Assembly: GCA_951640195.1 (NCBI GenBank)
Contig: OX621167.1
Span: forward strand, 1,922,001 to 1,986,000
Direction: 5' to 3'
Origin: Porpolomopsis calyptriformis
Lineage: Eukaryota; Basidiomycota; Agaricomycetes; Agaricales; Hygrophoraceae
DNA: 64,000 nt
In this document: positions 46,336 through 59,238 of the stretch, in pieces
Layout of the letters: each line of letters starts with the position of its first letter
Position numbering within the stretch: position 1 is the first letter of the stretch
The notes under the pieces: generated by a model
The model's database searches: none
What the model was told of the DNA's origin: nothing
What the model saw: only the letters and a program-made list of their open reading frames with translations
Translations under genes and position numbers: made by a program

Positions 46336-49315
46336 ATGGATTCAGACCTCATCTCTCTCGTCAACAAACTCCAGGATACGTTCAGCAACCTCGGTCAGTC
46401 ACCACCAAATCATCATTTATTTACTAACTCTCTTTCTAGGCGGGGAACTGGACATGCCCCAGTTGGTTGTCGTACGTGCTCGTCACCCAATCTCATTCAC
46501 CATTAAACGTCATCTCAGGTTGGCAGCCAGTCAGCAGGAAAATCAAGCGTTCTCGAAACGTGAGTCATCAACCCACTCCCACTCCGTACCGCCCACACCA
46601 TCACTTAGAATCGTCGGCCGGGACTTCCTTCCCCGTGGCCAAGGCATCGTCACCCGACGCCCCCTCATTCTCCAACTCATCCACGCCCCCGTTCCCGAAC
46701 CTTCTCCCAACTCACCACCACCCCACCCCGCCGAATGGGGTCAATTTCTCCACATCGACAAACGATTCACGGATTTTAACGATATACGCAACGAAATAGA
46801 ACAGGAGACCTTCAGAGTAGCCGGCCAAAATAAAGGTATCAGCAAACTCCCCATATCTCTCCGCATCTACAGTCCACACGTCTTGGACTTGACATTGGTC
46901 GACTTGCCTGGTTTGACAAAGGTATCTCCAATTTCCTACTCTCACTTTCCTTTATCTATACTCCGATCTAGATCCCCGTCGGTGACCAGCCAAGCGATAT
47001 AGAGCGTCAAATTCGCACCTTGGTTCTGGATTATATTTCAAATCCCAACAGGCGAGTACCCTTCTCTTTCCTCGCTCCTAACCTCACCGATCGACGTAGC
47101 GTCATCCTCTCTGTCTCTGCTGCTAATGTCGATCTCGCCAATTCCGAATCCCTCAAACTCGCTCGTTCCGTAGACCCCCCAGGCAGACGCACCATCGGTG
47201 TACTTACCAAGCTCGACCTCATGGACGCCGGAACCAACGCTTCCGATATCCTTACCGGACGTGTCTATCCATTGAAATTGGGTTTCATCGGCGTCGTCAA
47301 CCGCAGTCAGCAAGATATCAATTCAGAAAAGAGCATGAAGGACGCTCTCGGTTCCGAAACCGACTTTTTCAGAAGTCACCCGGCCTATAGAAATCTCGCA
47401 CACAAGAATGGCACCAAGCATCTCGCCAAGACATTGAATCAGGTCTTGCTGAATCATATCAGAGAAAAACTTCCTGATATGAAGGCACGGCTGAATACCC
47501 TCATGGGTCAAACCCAGCAGGAACTCAACTCTTTTGGAGATGCCGCCGTTTTTGGCGATGCCAATCAGGCAAGTTGCAGGGACCATCCTCCGTTCGTTCG
47601 CTGACAAACTTCCCAACAGCAAGGCGCCCTTGTTCTCCGCCTTATGACCCAGTTTGCCCGCGATTTCGTTTCCTCCATCGATGGGACCAACGTCGATATC
47701 TCCACAAAAGAGCTCTCCGGTGGCGCTCGAATATACTACATCTTTCACGATATTTTCGGTCATGCATTAACATGCATTGACTCCACCTCAAACCTTGATA
47801 ACCAAGATATACGAACCGCTATCCGCAATTCAACAGGACCAAGGCCCAGTCTTTTTGTCCCAGAGGTTGCCTTTGACTTGCTTGTGAAACCACAGATCAA
47901 GCTACTTGAAGCCCCAAGCCTGCGGTGCGTAGAGTTGGTGTACGAGGAACTCGTCAAAATCTGTCACAACTGCACGAGTGTCGTAAGATCAATCCATCCT
48001 CTCTCTTTTTGCTCTCACACGAAGACGCTCCCCCGAACAGGAACTCCAACGGTTTCCGAGATTACACTCCCAACTTATCGAGGTTGTCTCAGAACTATTA
48101 CGGGAGCGGCTCGGCCCCACGTCAGACTATGCCCAAAGCTTGATCGAGATCCAGGCTGCATACATCAACACCAACCATCCATCCTTCATCTCAGGGTCGG
48201 CAGCTGTCGCACACCAAGCAGCACAAACTCCCCCAAGACGAATTCCTCCGCCACGAGTGAGTGTACGTCCTCCAGCATCACCCATCCGCTTATATATTTT
48301 TTTCTTTTGCCAGCCCGCGTCCACAGAGCCAGTGAATGGCGATATCGCACCTGACTATGATGGAGAAGAGTCGGCGGACGAGTCCACTAGCGTGAACGGT
48401 GCCACCTCAAAACGAGACGGGCGCTCGGTCTCTTCTACCCTTCACGACCGCTCGTCGACAACTCCCTCGGGGACGGTCAACAAACACGCTTCGAGAAACC
48501 AACCACGGCAGGCGCAGACGCGACGTCCACATGGGGTGCTACCGGATGGTGTGACAGGGTTTTCATCGTCGTCGTCGTCGTCGCAGCAGCAGCAGCAGCA
48601 GCACTCAGTGACGACGCGCGAGACGTTTTTGAACTATTTCTTTGGTCAGAACGGGCCTGGGCCCATCGCTGGGACGAGTTTGGAGCGGGCGTCGTCGGCG
48701 AGTACGGGCCGGGATGGACATGGTGTGGTTGCGCCCGTTGGGAAGGATGTTTCGGGTGGGGAGTCCATGCTTCCTAGTGGGTGGATGGGAGGCACGAGTA
48801 GTGCGGCGTTTGACATGAAAAGTCTAGGGAAACATATAGAAGCCGTGAGTCGTGTTTCTTTTTTTGTTTTTTGTTTTTTTTTTGCCCGTTTTGAGGGTGC
48901 TGATCGGGTCCGTTGTCGGTGGGGGGATTACGTTTTACGTGTGTTGCGTGTGTGTGTTATCATTGAAACCGTCTTTTTTCTTTCTTTCTAGATCCCATCC
49001 GATGGTGCACAGCCCACGATCCGGGAGGAGATGGAATCGTCCCTCATCCGGTCGCTCATCGCCTCCTACTTTTCGATCGTCCGGCAGAGTATTCAGGACC
49101 TGATACCGAAGGCGATAATGCACTTTTTAGTCAATCACACCGCGCAGCATGTGCAGAACCGGCTGGTGGCCGCGCTGTACAAGCCCGAGCTGTTTGCGGA
49201 GCTGTTGAATGAGGATGAGGCGCTGGTGGAGGAGAGGTCGAGGGTGAAGGCGCTCTTGGATGCATACAAGGACGCCTTCAAGACGCTTTCTGATGTTAGT
49301 CTCAAGTCGACATAG
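46336..49315 (+). CDS. DNM1: dynamin-related GTPase Dnm1 (organelle fission)
   Basis: [20 protein letters not shown] and [26 protein letters not shown] give the dynamin start and P-loop; [46 protein letters not shown] and TKLDLMDAG complete the GTPase. [17 protein letters not shown] and [14 protein letters not shown] resemble Dnm1/Drp1 more than Vps1. The middle domain ([40 protein letters not shown]) is followed by a variable insert (B-insert) with Ser6-Gln6 from TCG/CAG repeats, and a C-terminal GED ([20 protein letters not shown] through [17 protein letters not shown]). Dnm1 self-assembles around mitochondria and peroxisomes to divide them. Around nine introns; the one at about 48845 contains mixed T/G tracts. 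Confidence 0.93.
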
Positions 49316-49550
49316 AGAGTACATTGCATCATCCCCTGCGTTACGACGCGGATCGTTGGACCGTAGTTGAAAAAAAAAACGGTTTCATTGGATCTATCTA
49401 CTTTGAGTATATATACAAGAGGGTAAAAACTGATATGTACAAACACAAAAAAAAAAAGCATCGAGACGATGGAACCTTGCAGACGGAGAGCCTCGATTCA
49501 TGATCATCGTGAAAATCAGTGATAGTAGCATAGTGGTAAGTAAATCTCAT

Positions 49551-52500
49551 TTAAGAGTCCAATGGGGTTGCCGCTGGCGAAGGCGCGGTCTGGCCCTTGA
49601 CAGCCACCCACTTCTCTTTCTCCTTCCCGTCTTCTTTCGCAGGCTTCTTCTCGCCCGACTTGTCCTTGTCGGATTCTTCCTCGGAGGTAACGCTTTCTTC
49701 AGTATCGCCCTCGTTACCGGTGCTATCAGACTCCGAGCTCGAGGACGAGTCACTCGATGAGGTAGTTTCTGGTTCGGGGGAGGGAGTGGCAGTGGCAGCG
49801 GGAGCAGCAGGAACAGGAGCAGCTTCTTCCTCGGTGGTGGTGGTGGTGGTGGCGGTGGTGATGGCAGCTGTGTTAGAGGTCGTGGTGGCAGCGATGGTAA
49901 TGGTAGATTCACTCTTCGCCGCGGCAGCCTCAGCCCGGATTGCCTTTTTGGCCTTGGCACGAGCCTCCTTCCTCTCGAGTTTCTGAAAAGAGAGATTGAA
50001 ATCAGTCGGGCTCGTGGCAGATCACGACAGAAAGCAGATTCAGACCTCTTTGGCTTCCTTTTCCTCCTTCTTTAAAAAGTTTCCGATGTCAGCCAACAAG
50101 TGAAAGAAGTAAAGAAAACGAGAGGTTCACCTCTTTAGCAAGCTGCTCTTCCTTCTATATGAGGGAAGGAAATGGTCAGTTCAAGGTGAGTGCAATGAAG
50201 GGAAAGTAGACGACGAACCTCCTTCTTCTCCTTCTCCTCTGCCTTTGTAATTATCAAAAAATTAGATCAAAAGCCAATATCAAAAGACGACAAGCATACC
50301 TCTTTCTTTTCCTTGGCCTCACGCTGAGAATAAAAATGAGTACAATGAAATGATGGTAGACTTTCACAAATTTACCTCTGCTTTCTCCTTCTTCAGTTTC
50401 TCGCGAGTTTCTCGTTCTTGTATAATCCTGCTTGAAATTTCAGAATGCAAGCGCTTGTGAAGAGAGCCAAGAAACGAACCATTCGCCAACCTCATCGACG
50501 CATTCGCGTGGACGGGTCTTATTCTTGAGTAGATAACCCTGGAGACCCGCAACCTATTGAAAACATTCGATTTGTTGATTCGAACACAGAAATCCAGGAG
50601 AGGAAAGAAAATTTGACGTACGCTCAACTCATCCTCCGGAATCGCCTCTGCGAATCGCTTAGCAAGCTCGGAAATTTCATCCTCGCTTAGTAGAGGAATG
50701 GCGTGAGTCGAACTTTTGCGCTTGGGTAAGGGAAGGTTGGTCTGCGAAGCGTCCTTCGGGGCATCGGGTGGAGTTGTGGTGACAGATGATGCCTTATAAG
50801 GGAAGAAACACTTGAAGATTCCTTCCGCCTGCCATTTTGTGGCATGGGTAAAATTCACCCAAACATCCATTCGGCCAGGTCGGCTAAGTGCTGGGTCCAA
50901 GCGTTCAATATGGTTCGTCGTAGCAAACAAGAGGCTAAGGGCATGATCGGGTGAGTGAAATACAGAGTATAAAAGTATTTGGTTCGCAAAACGTACCGGC
51001 CTTCTGCGGCAGCCACACCATCGAGGCTGTTCAAAAGTCCACTTAGACTCAGTGTTGAACCATCGGTAGTCTCGGTGGTGCTGGCAGTGGCGCTGGTGGC
51101 GGCCGTTGGCGTACCGGTAGAGTTAGAATCCCGACTGACCGAGCGCGTGAACGCAGCATCTAGATCCTCCAAGAGCAAAATACATCTGAAGGAGGGAGTT
51201 GGTAAACAGACCTCTATGGTGGGAAAACGACATCTTACCTGGTTGGTACATGACCCATTAACGTCGTCAAAGTATTGTCACTCATGCTAGCATGCCATAT
51301 CAGAAAGCGTTGTGCGCGGAAAAAATAAGATTCGTACCCCTTTGACGAAAGGCTGACAACATAGATGTCAAGACCCAACTCGCCAGCCAAGGAATGAATG
51401 AGCGATGTCTTGCCACTACGAAATAAAGATGAGAAAGAAGCGAACGGAATGATGAGAGTTGTTTATTACCTTCCTGGTACGCCATGTAAAAGGTAGCCTC
51501 GTCGGAATGGAATCCCTGAAAACGGTCGTTAGAGGTGACTGACTGGTTCGAAAGATCTCTTATCTAACCTCGCTCAGCGTACCTGGACATTAAAAATTAA
51601 TTAATTAAAATTGATGGGGATGGGTTGAATGCTTACCACTCTTCGGAGGAAAGAAAGTCTTTGCAATCGGCGAGGAGCATGTCCTTTACCCCAGGTTGAA
51701 GGACAATTGAGCTCATTGGGCGCTTCTGTCGAGCGCCGTTCCATCGCCAGCATGCGTAGGTACTGTATGACAGATAAGACAGTGAGAAGGCAGGCAGGAT
51801 ATTGCTCACGTGTCTGCGAGGTATATGTGCACCCGATGCTCGGCATCCTTCTCATACTCTCGCTTAGCTTCAAGAACGAGTTTCTTGAGGATATCGTTAT
51901 TACGTGCGACGACACTGAAGGGCACAGCTAAGTGGACATGCTCCGAAACGAATGGAGATAATAAGCACCTGATCTTAAGTGCAGCGCCATGACCGTAATC
52001 GGGGTACCGCTTCGTCCTTGTAATCTGGGGAATGCATCCGAACGTGAGAGATTTGAATGAATCCGCAGGGGTGAAAGCGCTTACACGAAGCCAGTGTCCA
52101 CGGTAATAAATAGTGTGTGTTGTGTCTAGAAGGGAATGAGTCGGAAATGGAAATGACAAAAGGTGAGTCCCTTTACCTAAACTGGGCATAAACGCCACTT
52201 TACGTTTCCTTCGGCCGGTTGATAAGTCCTCGTTGTCGTCTTCAGCTTCATCTTCCTCGAGATCCCCGCTGGTTGAGTCGCTGAGGCCGTTGCGGTTAAC
52301 AGAGCGAGTGGTTATTTCGAACTCCCTGCTGCGCCCCCATGCTGGTTGCTAGTGAGATGGTCAGTATCGTGTGGTCAGACTAAATGAGGCGGTGATGCGA
52401 ACTTTTGCGAGCCAGTGCATCAGCCTAGGGACCATCAGAAATGGGTTCGGGAGGCAGCAAAAAAGCACTCACCAGTCATAAGGATAATCTTCCTGGCTGA

Positions 52501-52769
52501 AATGTGCGGTCAAGAAAAATGCTAATGGTAAATGCTGTCAGAGGGAGGAATGATGGAGTAGTGCAAGGGCTGACAGTCTACGAAACCATTCCAAGCGGTG
52601 ACTGATGCGCGTCTGGCGGTTTCGACAGTTCCGCCAATGACGACAAGTTTCTGGCAAGTGTGGGATAAGAAATGGGAAGGGATGATGGAGGGCAAGTAAA
52701 TACAAGAGTGTCCTGTAGGGCACCTGTGTTCATCCCGAAGGGAGATAGGATATTCTTGAGCGTCTCCAT
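49551..52769 (-). CDS. BCS1-like AAA ATPase with microexon-encoded charged tail
   Basis: The start [15 protein letters not shown] (52769) leads to [20 protein letters not shown] and the BCS1 N-terminal region ([30 protein letters not shown]). An AAA domain follows: [20 protein letters not shown] (Walker A), [12 protein letters not shown] (Walker B), [34 protein letters not shown] and RMDVWV. Bcs1 proteins insert Rieske protein into complex III, but Agaricomycetes have many diverged paralogues, so a specific substrate should not be assumed. After the BCS1 end the protein gains an Arg/Lys/Glu helix built from four 24-nt exons (50300-50323, 50219-50242, 50131-50154, 50046-50069), then an Ala/Thr/Ser/Glu-rich tail to 49551. 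The tail is absent from yeast Bcs1. Confidence 0.88.
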
Positions 52770-54728
52770 GATGAGGGAGAGGAAGAGAGATGAAGGGTAA
52801 ACGAAGGGACGGTGAAGATTCGGACTTATATGCTCGGATTTAGTGCCTCGTGGCGAGGACAGGTTAGATCGTTCATGAGTTGTTCTGAGTCGGGAACGTA
52901 AGTTCGGAAACGCGGTAGATCTGCTCTAAATAGCGATCTGAGAATCCGCCTCGCTTTGGCGGCAGATGTGGAGAATCAGTGCTCATGTACACAAATTCAT
53001 CGCTCGCTCGTCGCTTTGCCGGGTGAAAACCAGTACAGAGTTAGATAACGTTCATTCGTTCACTGCAGCGTGGCGGTGCCGGACCCGCTTGGACATCTTA
53101 CCGAGTCATATCTGATGATAGCTCCGTACGTAGCGGGACAACTGGCATCATCGAAACGACTGCGGGTGGACAGCAAACGAGCGCTCTGAATACAACAAAA
53201 AAAAATGGTCTGAGTTTACGGAAGGGATTCAGACTCTCGGGCCATGAACCGTTCATGCACGTGTAAGCGAGAATTGATGACCCTGTAATCTTCTCACCAA
53301 AAAAAAAAAAAAAAAAAAACGCACTTCTGGATGTATATCACAATTGCCGTACCCCGTTCCTTGAAAGTGAAATACATTGCCCAACGTGCCCCAAGGAGCG
53401 ACGCAGTCATTTCGTTACCCTTTTGAAATGAACCAACACGTAAAATGACTTCAAAATGACAGATTGCGACATTGGCTGGTCGCACCAATACCAACGAGAT
53501 GGAGGTGATCACTACCAGGCGCAAGTTGGAATTGTTTACCTATGCCCGAGGAGTTCTGAAGAACCTTTCTGGCTCTTACATCTTCGACCATTGACGTTAT
53601 GCTATAATCAGAAACTTCTTTGAAACGGGGTGAATGAAACTGCCCACTACCAAAGGTGCAATCACAAATTACCAGCTTAAGCATCATGCTAGATGGACGT
53701 AAACGCGCTTGGATCCGGTCAGATTGCTGTTCAGGCAGCGCTAACTTTTGGAATGCATCTTAAGCGCGTGAGGTCATATGTAACTGCAAATCTCGATGAT
53801 GTTGGTAATCAGTCAAGATACCCTCTACCGTTTTTTTACATACTCGACCATTGTTTGGGGAGCGAGGGTGTGCGTAGGACGAAAGACCTATTAAGAATCT
53901 CGAGGGTATGTCAAGGAATGGCATCAAGACAACGCGCCTATGGAACGTCATGGGACAAAAATGCTCGCATTTCGAACGAATCGCATGACCCTCGGAATGA
54001 CAGCCAATTGGGAACTTGCCAGACCCGCAATAGGCAGGAACGAACATTCCCGATCGCACCTGGATTCTGAGTCCCCCTTCCTCTGAGATCAAGGCAACCG
54101 ATCCATGTCGTGATGCTCAGCCATCCGCTGGTCTGGACACATGGGAGAATGCTTTATTCAACGGCCTAGATGTGCGCATGGAGTCGCGTATGACTTTGCA
54201 GCTCTTCTCCCGAAATTTGGGTAGAATGCCAAGGAAAACCTTGAGACACCAGTGAGGGACTTGGGCTTAGGGGGTTTCCGGAAATTAATGAGGGGTTACC
54301 AAATTAGATGTCGCGACCATGCTTTCCTATCAAATCACTAAGACAATCTACCTTTCATCGGAAAAATTTGACTCACAGCTCTAACACCCGACGAAAGATG
54401 ATGTGCAGCTGGGCAACTGCATGGTCAAAGCTTGGCACAAGACAGCCATGCCGAGGCGAGAGACCGCGGGAATCGAAGTCGTTGAGGACGGGGATTGTCT
54501 GACCCTGATTGCAGACCAATTCCTCGCGGCAACTGGAGTAGAACATATCCGCAAGGGGGGAGCGCACTCATTTGCAAGGTGACATGCTTGGGATTTAGGA
54601 TTTGGTCTGGTAGTGACGGATATTAACTAAGGGTACACTCGTACTACCTGTGTCCAAATCACATCGATTAGCCATAATGAAACGGGAATAAGATCGATGT
54701 GACCTGATGATCACGACCCCAAGCTGAT
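52770..54728. other. gene-poor region
   Basis: Nearly 2 kb upstream of the BCS1-like gene and downstream of SYS1. It has an A20 run near 53300 and only scattered frames, the longest 125 residues at 53693-54070 (+), with no signal, membrane helix, domain or splice-linked continuation. No tRNA-like cloverleaf or repeat noticed. It may hold decayed sequence or a non-coding transcript. Confidence 0.45.
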
Positions 54729-55546
54729 CTAATCCCTGCGCAATAGCTCACCCATCTCCATCTCCTCTGAGTCCGTGTGAAAGGGTAAGACACTTAGTCC
54801 CTCCGCCAATTCCCTCTTTACGCACAGTTGCTCCGCAACGATGACTGTCAATGCGGCGCCGGCAATCATCACAAGCCAGAAAAATAAAGATGTGGGGAGA
54901 GACGCCGAATAATACGTTGTCAAAACCAGGTGGTTGAAAACAAGAGTCAACGAAAAGTCGAGAATCATGCGCGGTCGCCGAATAAGGGTGTAGAGGTAGT
55001 ATATGCTGAAAATTGCAACGTCAACACCACACCGTGTTAAAGAGCCGGATATTGCTTACTCTGCAGTTGATGCCACCATCCAGCAAAAGGCTATGATCCA
55101 ACCACGCATCGGATCCGTCCGGCCATCCCACTCGTCCTCTAGTCTGCCAAACCCCACCTTCTTTCCGCCACTCCATGCGCCAGTGTAAGAGCGCCACCGC
55201 TCTTCACCTTGCACACCTCTCACTGTAGGCCTGCCCGCCATCTCCCGCCAGTCCATCACCATCCCTAGGCCAAGGAGGTAAAGAAGATGCTCGGCTGTGC
55301 TAAAGAGATATCGCATACCAACATTCGCTGCACCTCCTTCATAGTTCAAAGAGCTGGGTTCCGCGAAAAGGCCCAGCAATGGCGGAATGAGAATTGACAG
55401 TGTCAGATAGTGAAGTGTCTGCACAGAGACGATCTGCAAAAAACGAACGATTGGTCAACCAAAATCCACGAATCGGGTTGCAGACTGTTACATGCCTGGG
55501 AAATCAGCAGCAGTGGATCCCAAGTTGAATGCTTAGGTGGTACCAT
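54729..55546 (-). CDS. SYS1: Golgi membrane protein Sys1
   Basis: The start at 55546 gives MVPPKHSTWDPLLLISQ, then IVSVQTLHYLTLSILIPPLL, EPSSLNYEGGAANVG, MVMDWREMAGRPTVRG, DGRTDPMRGWIIAFCWMVAS, DIYYLYTLIRRPRMILDFSL and LVFNHLVLTTYYSASLPTSL, which is the Sys1 family from end to end. Four membrane helices are visible. Sys1 recruits the Arl3/ARFRP1 GTPase to trans-Golgi membranes for vesicle tethering. Intron 1 (55434-55495) begins with GC rather than GT: CAG|GCATGT is the only junction that gives SQ-IV in frame. A Ser/Thr/Glu-rich cytosolic tail ends at 54729. It is divergent from the dipeptidyl peptidase gene with 142 bp between start codons. Confidence 0.93.
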
Positions 55547-55688
55547 GATTGTACCAGCACGATGACTGGCAAAGACTCCAGAAACATGTGCTGAAAGTTA
55601 CCACGAAGTTCAAAACTCCTAATAGGGTTAGGGTTATAAATCCTTTCCTTCCCCGCTGTACAACTGATCAGAGGCGGGGGGAACAAGA

Positions 55689-58600
55689 ATGCAGGCTCCA
55701 AGACACGAATTTATATCACAAGGTGAAGAGGACCAACGGGATCCCTTGTCTCAATCGTCTTTGCGCAATGATGCTGCGCACACCGTTTCGACAGCAAGAC
55801 CTGCAACGTATTATGGAGAGACCGACCATCCAACTTCGGAGGACGAGGATGAGGCTCTGTTAGAGAAACCCGTCCCTTCTACGCACGACATTGCTGAGCA
55901 AGGTGGATTGGACACCTCGAAATCACGGGTGCGTTTTGGGAGGTGATGTTTTTAACTACATGCCTCGTTCTTTGTAAATTGTCAACACATACTAAACAGG
56001 TTTATCCAACTAGCGTCCATCCAATGTCCGATGCCTTGCTATTACACTCGTCTCTCTAGTCACATTGGCGGCGATCGTTGGCATCATAGCGGGGAACCTC
56101 TACAATGGGATATCGTATCATTCCCCAGGTGCCCGACATATCACGATGGATCACATATTCAACGGCACTTTCTTGCCCGACGTGCGTACATTGGGTTGGG
56201 TTCCAGAAGGTGGTTTATAATTGTCACTGAGCAACGAACCTATTTGACTAATCCTCGACTGCCTAGCTGGGGATGGTGTCTTCTCCGTATCCGAAAATGG
56301 CTTCATCAAATTAGTAGACCTCAAAAACAACTCTACGCGGACGTTGGTTGCTGAAGACGCCGTAAAAGACGTACGTGGCTATATAATCAAAACCACTGAA
56401 CAATCGTTTAACGTTGTACTACCTAGGAGCATGGCAAGGCGTTGATATGGTCTAAATGGAAATTATCTCCAGACACGAAATATTTACTCGTCCAAGCCGA
56501 CCACAGGAAGGTGCATATCAAAACCTTTGTCTTTGAGGCTTGACAGGCTTATTGTGTGAATCAAGCAATGGCGGCACTCAAGTTTCGGAAATTATTATGT
56601 GCATAATTTGGAAACCGGTCATACCCGTCCCATAATACCCCCCAGTGACCCTCCCGTCACATCATACGCAACATGGTCTCCCACAGACGAATCAATAGCC
56701 TACGTCGCCTCCAACGATCTCTACATTCTGCCTTCTCTATCGTACGTTCGACCCTGCTGACACGTCGTTAACTTCGCATTGATATGCATTGATAGCCCCG
56801 GTACCACCCCCATCCGCGTCACAGATTCAGGGAATGCATCTCTGTTTCACGGAATCCCTGATTGGGTCTATGAAGAGGAAGTGTTTTCTTCCGACTATGC
56901 CCTATGGTGGTCGCCGGACTCATCCAAAGTCGCTTTCCTACGACTTGACGAGACAGCCGTTAACGAGTACACATTTCCCATTTACAATCCCTACGATGAC
57001 TCCTTCGCCGTCGTGCCATATACGAGCGACGTCGTGATGAAATACCCGAAGCCTGGGTACAACAATCCGCTGGTTTCAATACACGTGTTTGATTTAGTGC
57101 GCTACTTGGAGGGTCAGGAAGCTGGCACCACAGGTTTCTCAGCTGCCAGTGCAATAACAGATCTTGACTGGAAAGGCCGACATCTCGCGGGAGAGAGCAT
57201 AATTTTCGAGGTCGCTTGGGTGGCCAACCAAAGCCTCATTTTGAAAGAGATCAACCGGAACGCTGATAATGGGAGTGTGGTGTTGTTTGATCTGGCTGCA
57301 GAGAGCAAGGCAGGTCGCACTCACGGGCGAGTTGTAAGGAAATTGGGAAAGGTTGGCGAGGAAGGCGATGATGGTTGGGTTGATTGTGTATGTTACACTT
57401 TTGTCAGGAGTGGTATTCACTTCCTCATCTTTCTAACAGCAGCAAAGCATTCGCCCTCTTCCGAACAGTCTTTCACCTGTTGGCGCCGCTGCGTATCTGG
57501 ACATTGTACCAACGCCTGATGGGTACGACCACATCGCTCTTTTCAGCCCTGTCGACTCCGACACACCTCACTTTCTCACTTCCGGAAAATGGGAAATTTC
57601 AGATGGAATCAAAGCCATCGACGTTGAGAGGAGTCTTGTGTAAGTTGCCTCATCTTGATCTCAACAATGTAAAGACAAATCGTTTCTTGAAGATACTTCC
57701 AAGCAGCGCGTTCGTCTACGGAGCGCCATATCTATTCTGTTCCAATACCCACCATCAGTTCTTCTGAAGCCGTTGAACCTAAGGCGTTAACCGACTCGTC
57801 GAGTCAAGGATATTACAATGCAGATTTCTCACCAGCAGGAGGATTCTACCTTCTGAGTTACGAAGGTCCCAACATCCCTTGGCAAAGAGTCATTCATGCG
57901 AACGACAGTGGTAAGACATACTCAGAGGTCCCCGATAAGTTAACTCGTTGTGATATTGACATTGTTTAAACTTCAGCCTTAGGATATGTCCTTACAAACA
58001 ACACAGGTTTGAATAAGACGTTTAGCGAATTCGAAACTCCCGTCATAACTTTCTCGGAGATTGAGAGCGATGGCCACAGTAAGTGTTTTATTTCAATTTC
58101 ACTGATAGCCTCCTTATGCGCAGTGCGCAGTGCTTAACGTAAAGGAGATTCGCCCACCCCAAATGGACGATTCGGGGCGCACCAAGTACCCAGTCTTGTT
58201 TCGAGTGTACGTGTTATCGGGATGACATAGTTTAAGAATTAATGCGGTCATTAATCAATACAGCTACGGCGGCCCGAAAAGTCAAATGGTTAATATGATG
58301 TTCAGCCGCGAGTGGGACCACTATGTCGCCTGCGATCTCCAATATGTCGTCGTGATCGTGGACGGGCGAGGCACGGGATACAAAGGCCGAAAACTCAGAA
58401 ATCCGGTGAAAAATAACCTTGGGTTCTGGGAGACGAGGGATCAAGTAAATGCCGCTCGGTCAGTACCATCCCCGTAACAGCTGAGTGTCGCGGGCATTCA
58501 TGGTCTTCGACCATTTGCCAGACTTTGGGCCGCAAAGCCGTATGTCGATCCTAAACGCATCGGGATCTGGGGATGGGTCAGTCGCCCCTCAGTGTCTCAT

Positions 58601-59238
58601 GCGGGCTTTATTCTTATGCACTCACCATGATCTAGTCCTACGGAGGATTTATGAGCTCGAAAGTAGTTGAAGCTGACGCTGGGATTCACTCGCTGGCTGT
58701 CGCTGTCGCCGTAAGACCTACTCACTCTCATCCCTAGTACTTTTCTAACCTCCAGAGTGTTCCAGCCTGTCACAAGCTGGCTATTGTACGGTAAGTTCGA
58801 TCATCTCTTAGTGTCAGCTGAGCAGGATCATTCAAGTTTCTGACTCTAGACTCAATTTACACCGAACGCTATATGAATCTTCCACAACTCAATCCAGGAG
58901 GCTACATCAATGCATCCATCTCCAACGTGACCGCTTTCAATAAAGTTGACTTCCTTCTCATGCACGGCAGTGGGGACGACAATGTCCATTTCGCGAATTC
59001 TGCACATTTATTAGACATGTTCACTGCGGCACAGATTCGGAATTTCAGGTTTAGAATGTTCACAGATAGGTAAGCCCTCCGATCAAGGGATCCTTGATGC
59101 CAACTGGCAGCGCGTTTACGTATTCCCCCAAGTGACCATTCAATCACCCGGAGAGGTTCTCGGAGGGAGGTTGCAGAATACACGACAGCATTTTTGATAG
59201 AGAAATGGGGGAAAGGGCCTCGTCGTCGCGGATGGTGA
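55689..59238 (+). CDS. type IV dipeptidyl aminopeptidase (Ste13/DapB-like)
   Basis: A cytosolic Ser/Glu-rich N-terminus (MQAPRHEFISQGEEDQRDPL) precedes one membrane anchor (CLAITLVSLVTLAAIVGIIA), so this is a type II membrane protein. The lumenal part has the DPP4 beta-propeller (GVFSVSENGFIKLVDLKNNS, LSPDTKYLLVQADHRK, PDWVYEEEVFSSDYALWWSP; the EE pair binds the substrate N-terminus) and the alpha/beta hydrolase: GW-SYGGF with Ser at 58636, GSGDDNVHFANSAH with Asp near 58975, DSDHSI with His near 59137. It removes X-Pro/X-Ala dipeptides. Fungal members in the Golgi or vacuole process mating pheromone or peptides. More than a dozen introns; the one splitting GW|SYGGF sits at the catalytic Ser. 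All motifs intact. Confidence 0.92.

Noticed and set aside
46336..49315. Assignment of the dynamin as Vps1
   Set aside because: [17 protein letters not shown] and the [12 protein letters not shown] context fit Dnm1/Drp1 better than the Vps1 versions; some uncertainty remains without an alignment.
49597..49986. 129-residue + strand frame with Val/Ala runs
   Set aside because: It is exactly antisense to the Glu/Ser/Thr-rich last exon of the BCS1-like gene, whose frame continues upstream exons.
53693..54070. 125-residue + strand frame in the gene-poor region
   Set aside because: No domain, splice partner or compositional support; overlapping frames of similar size occur on the other strand.
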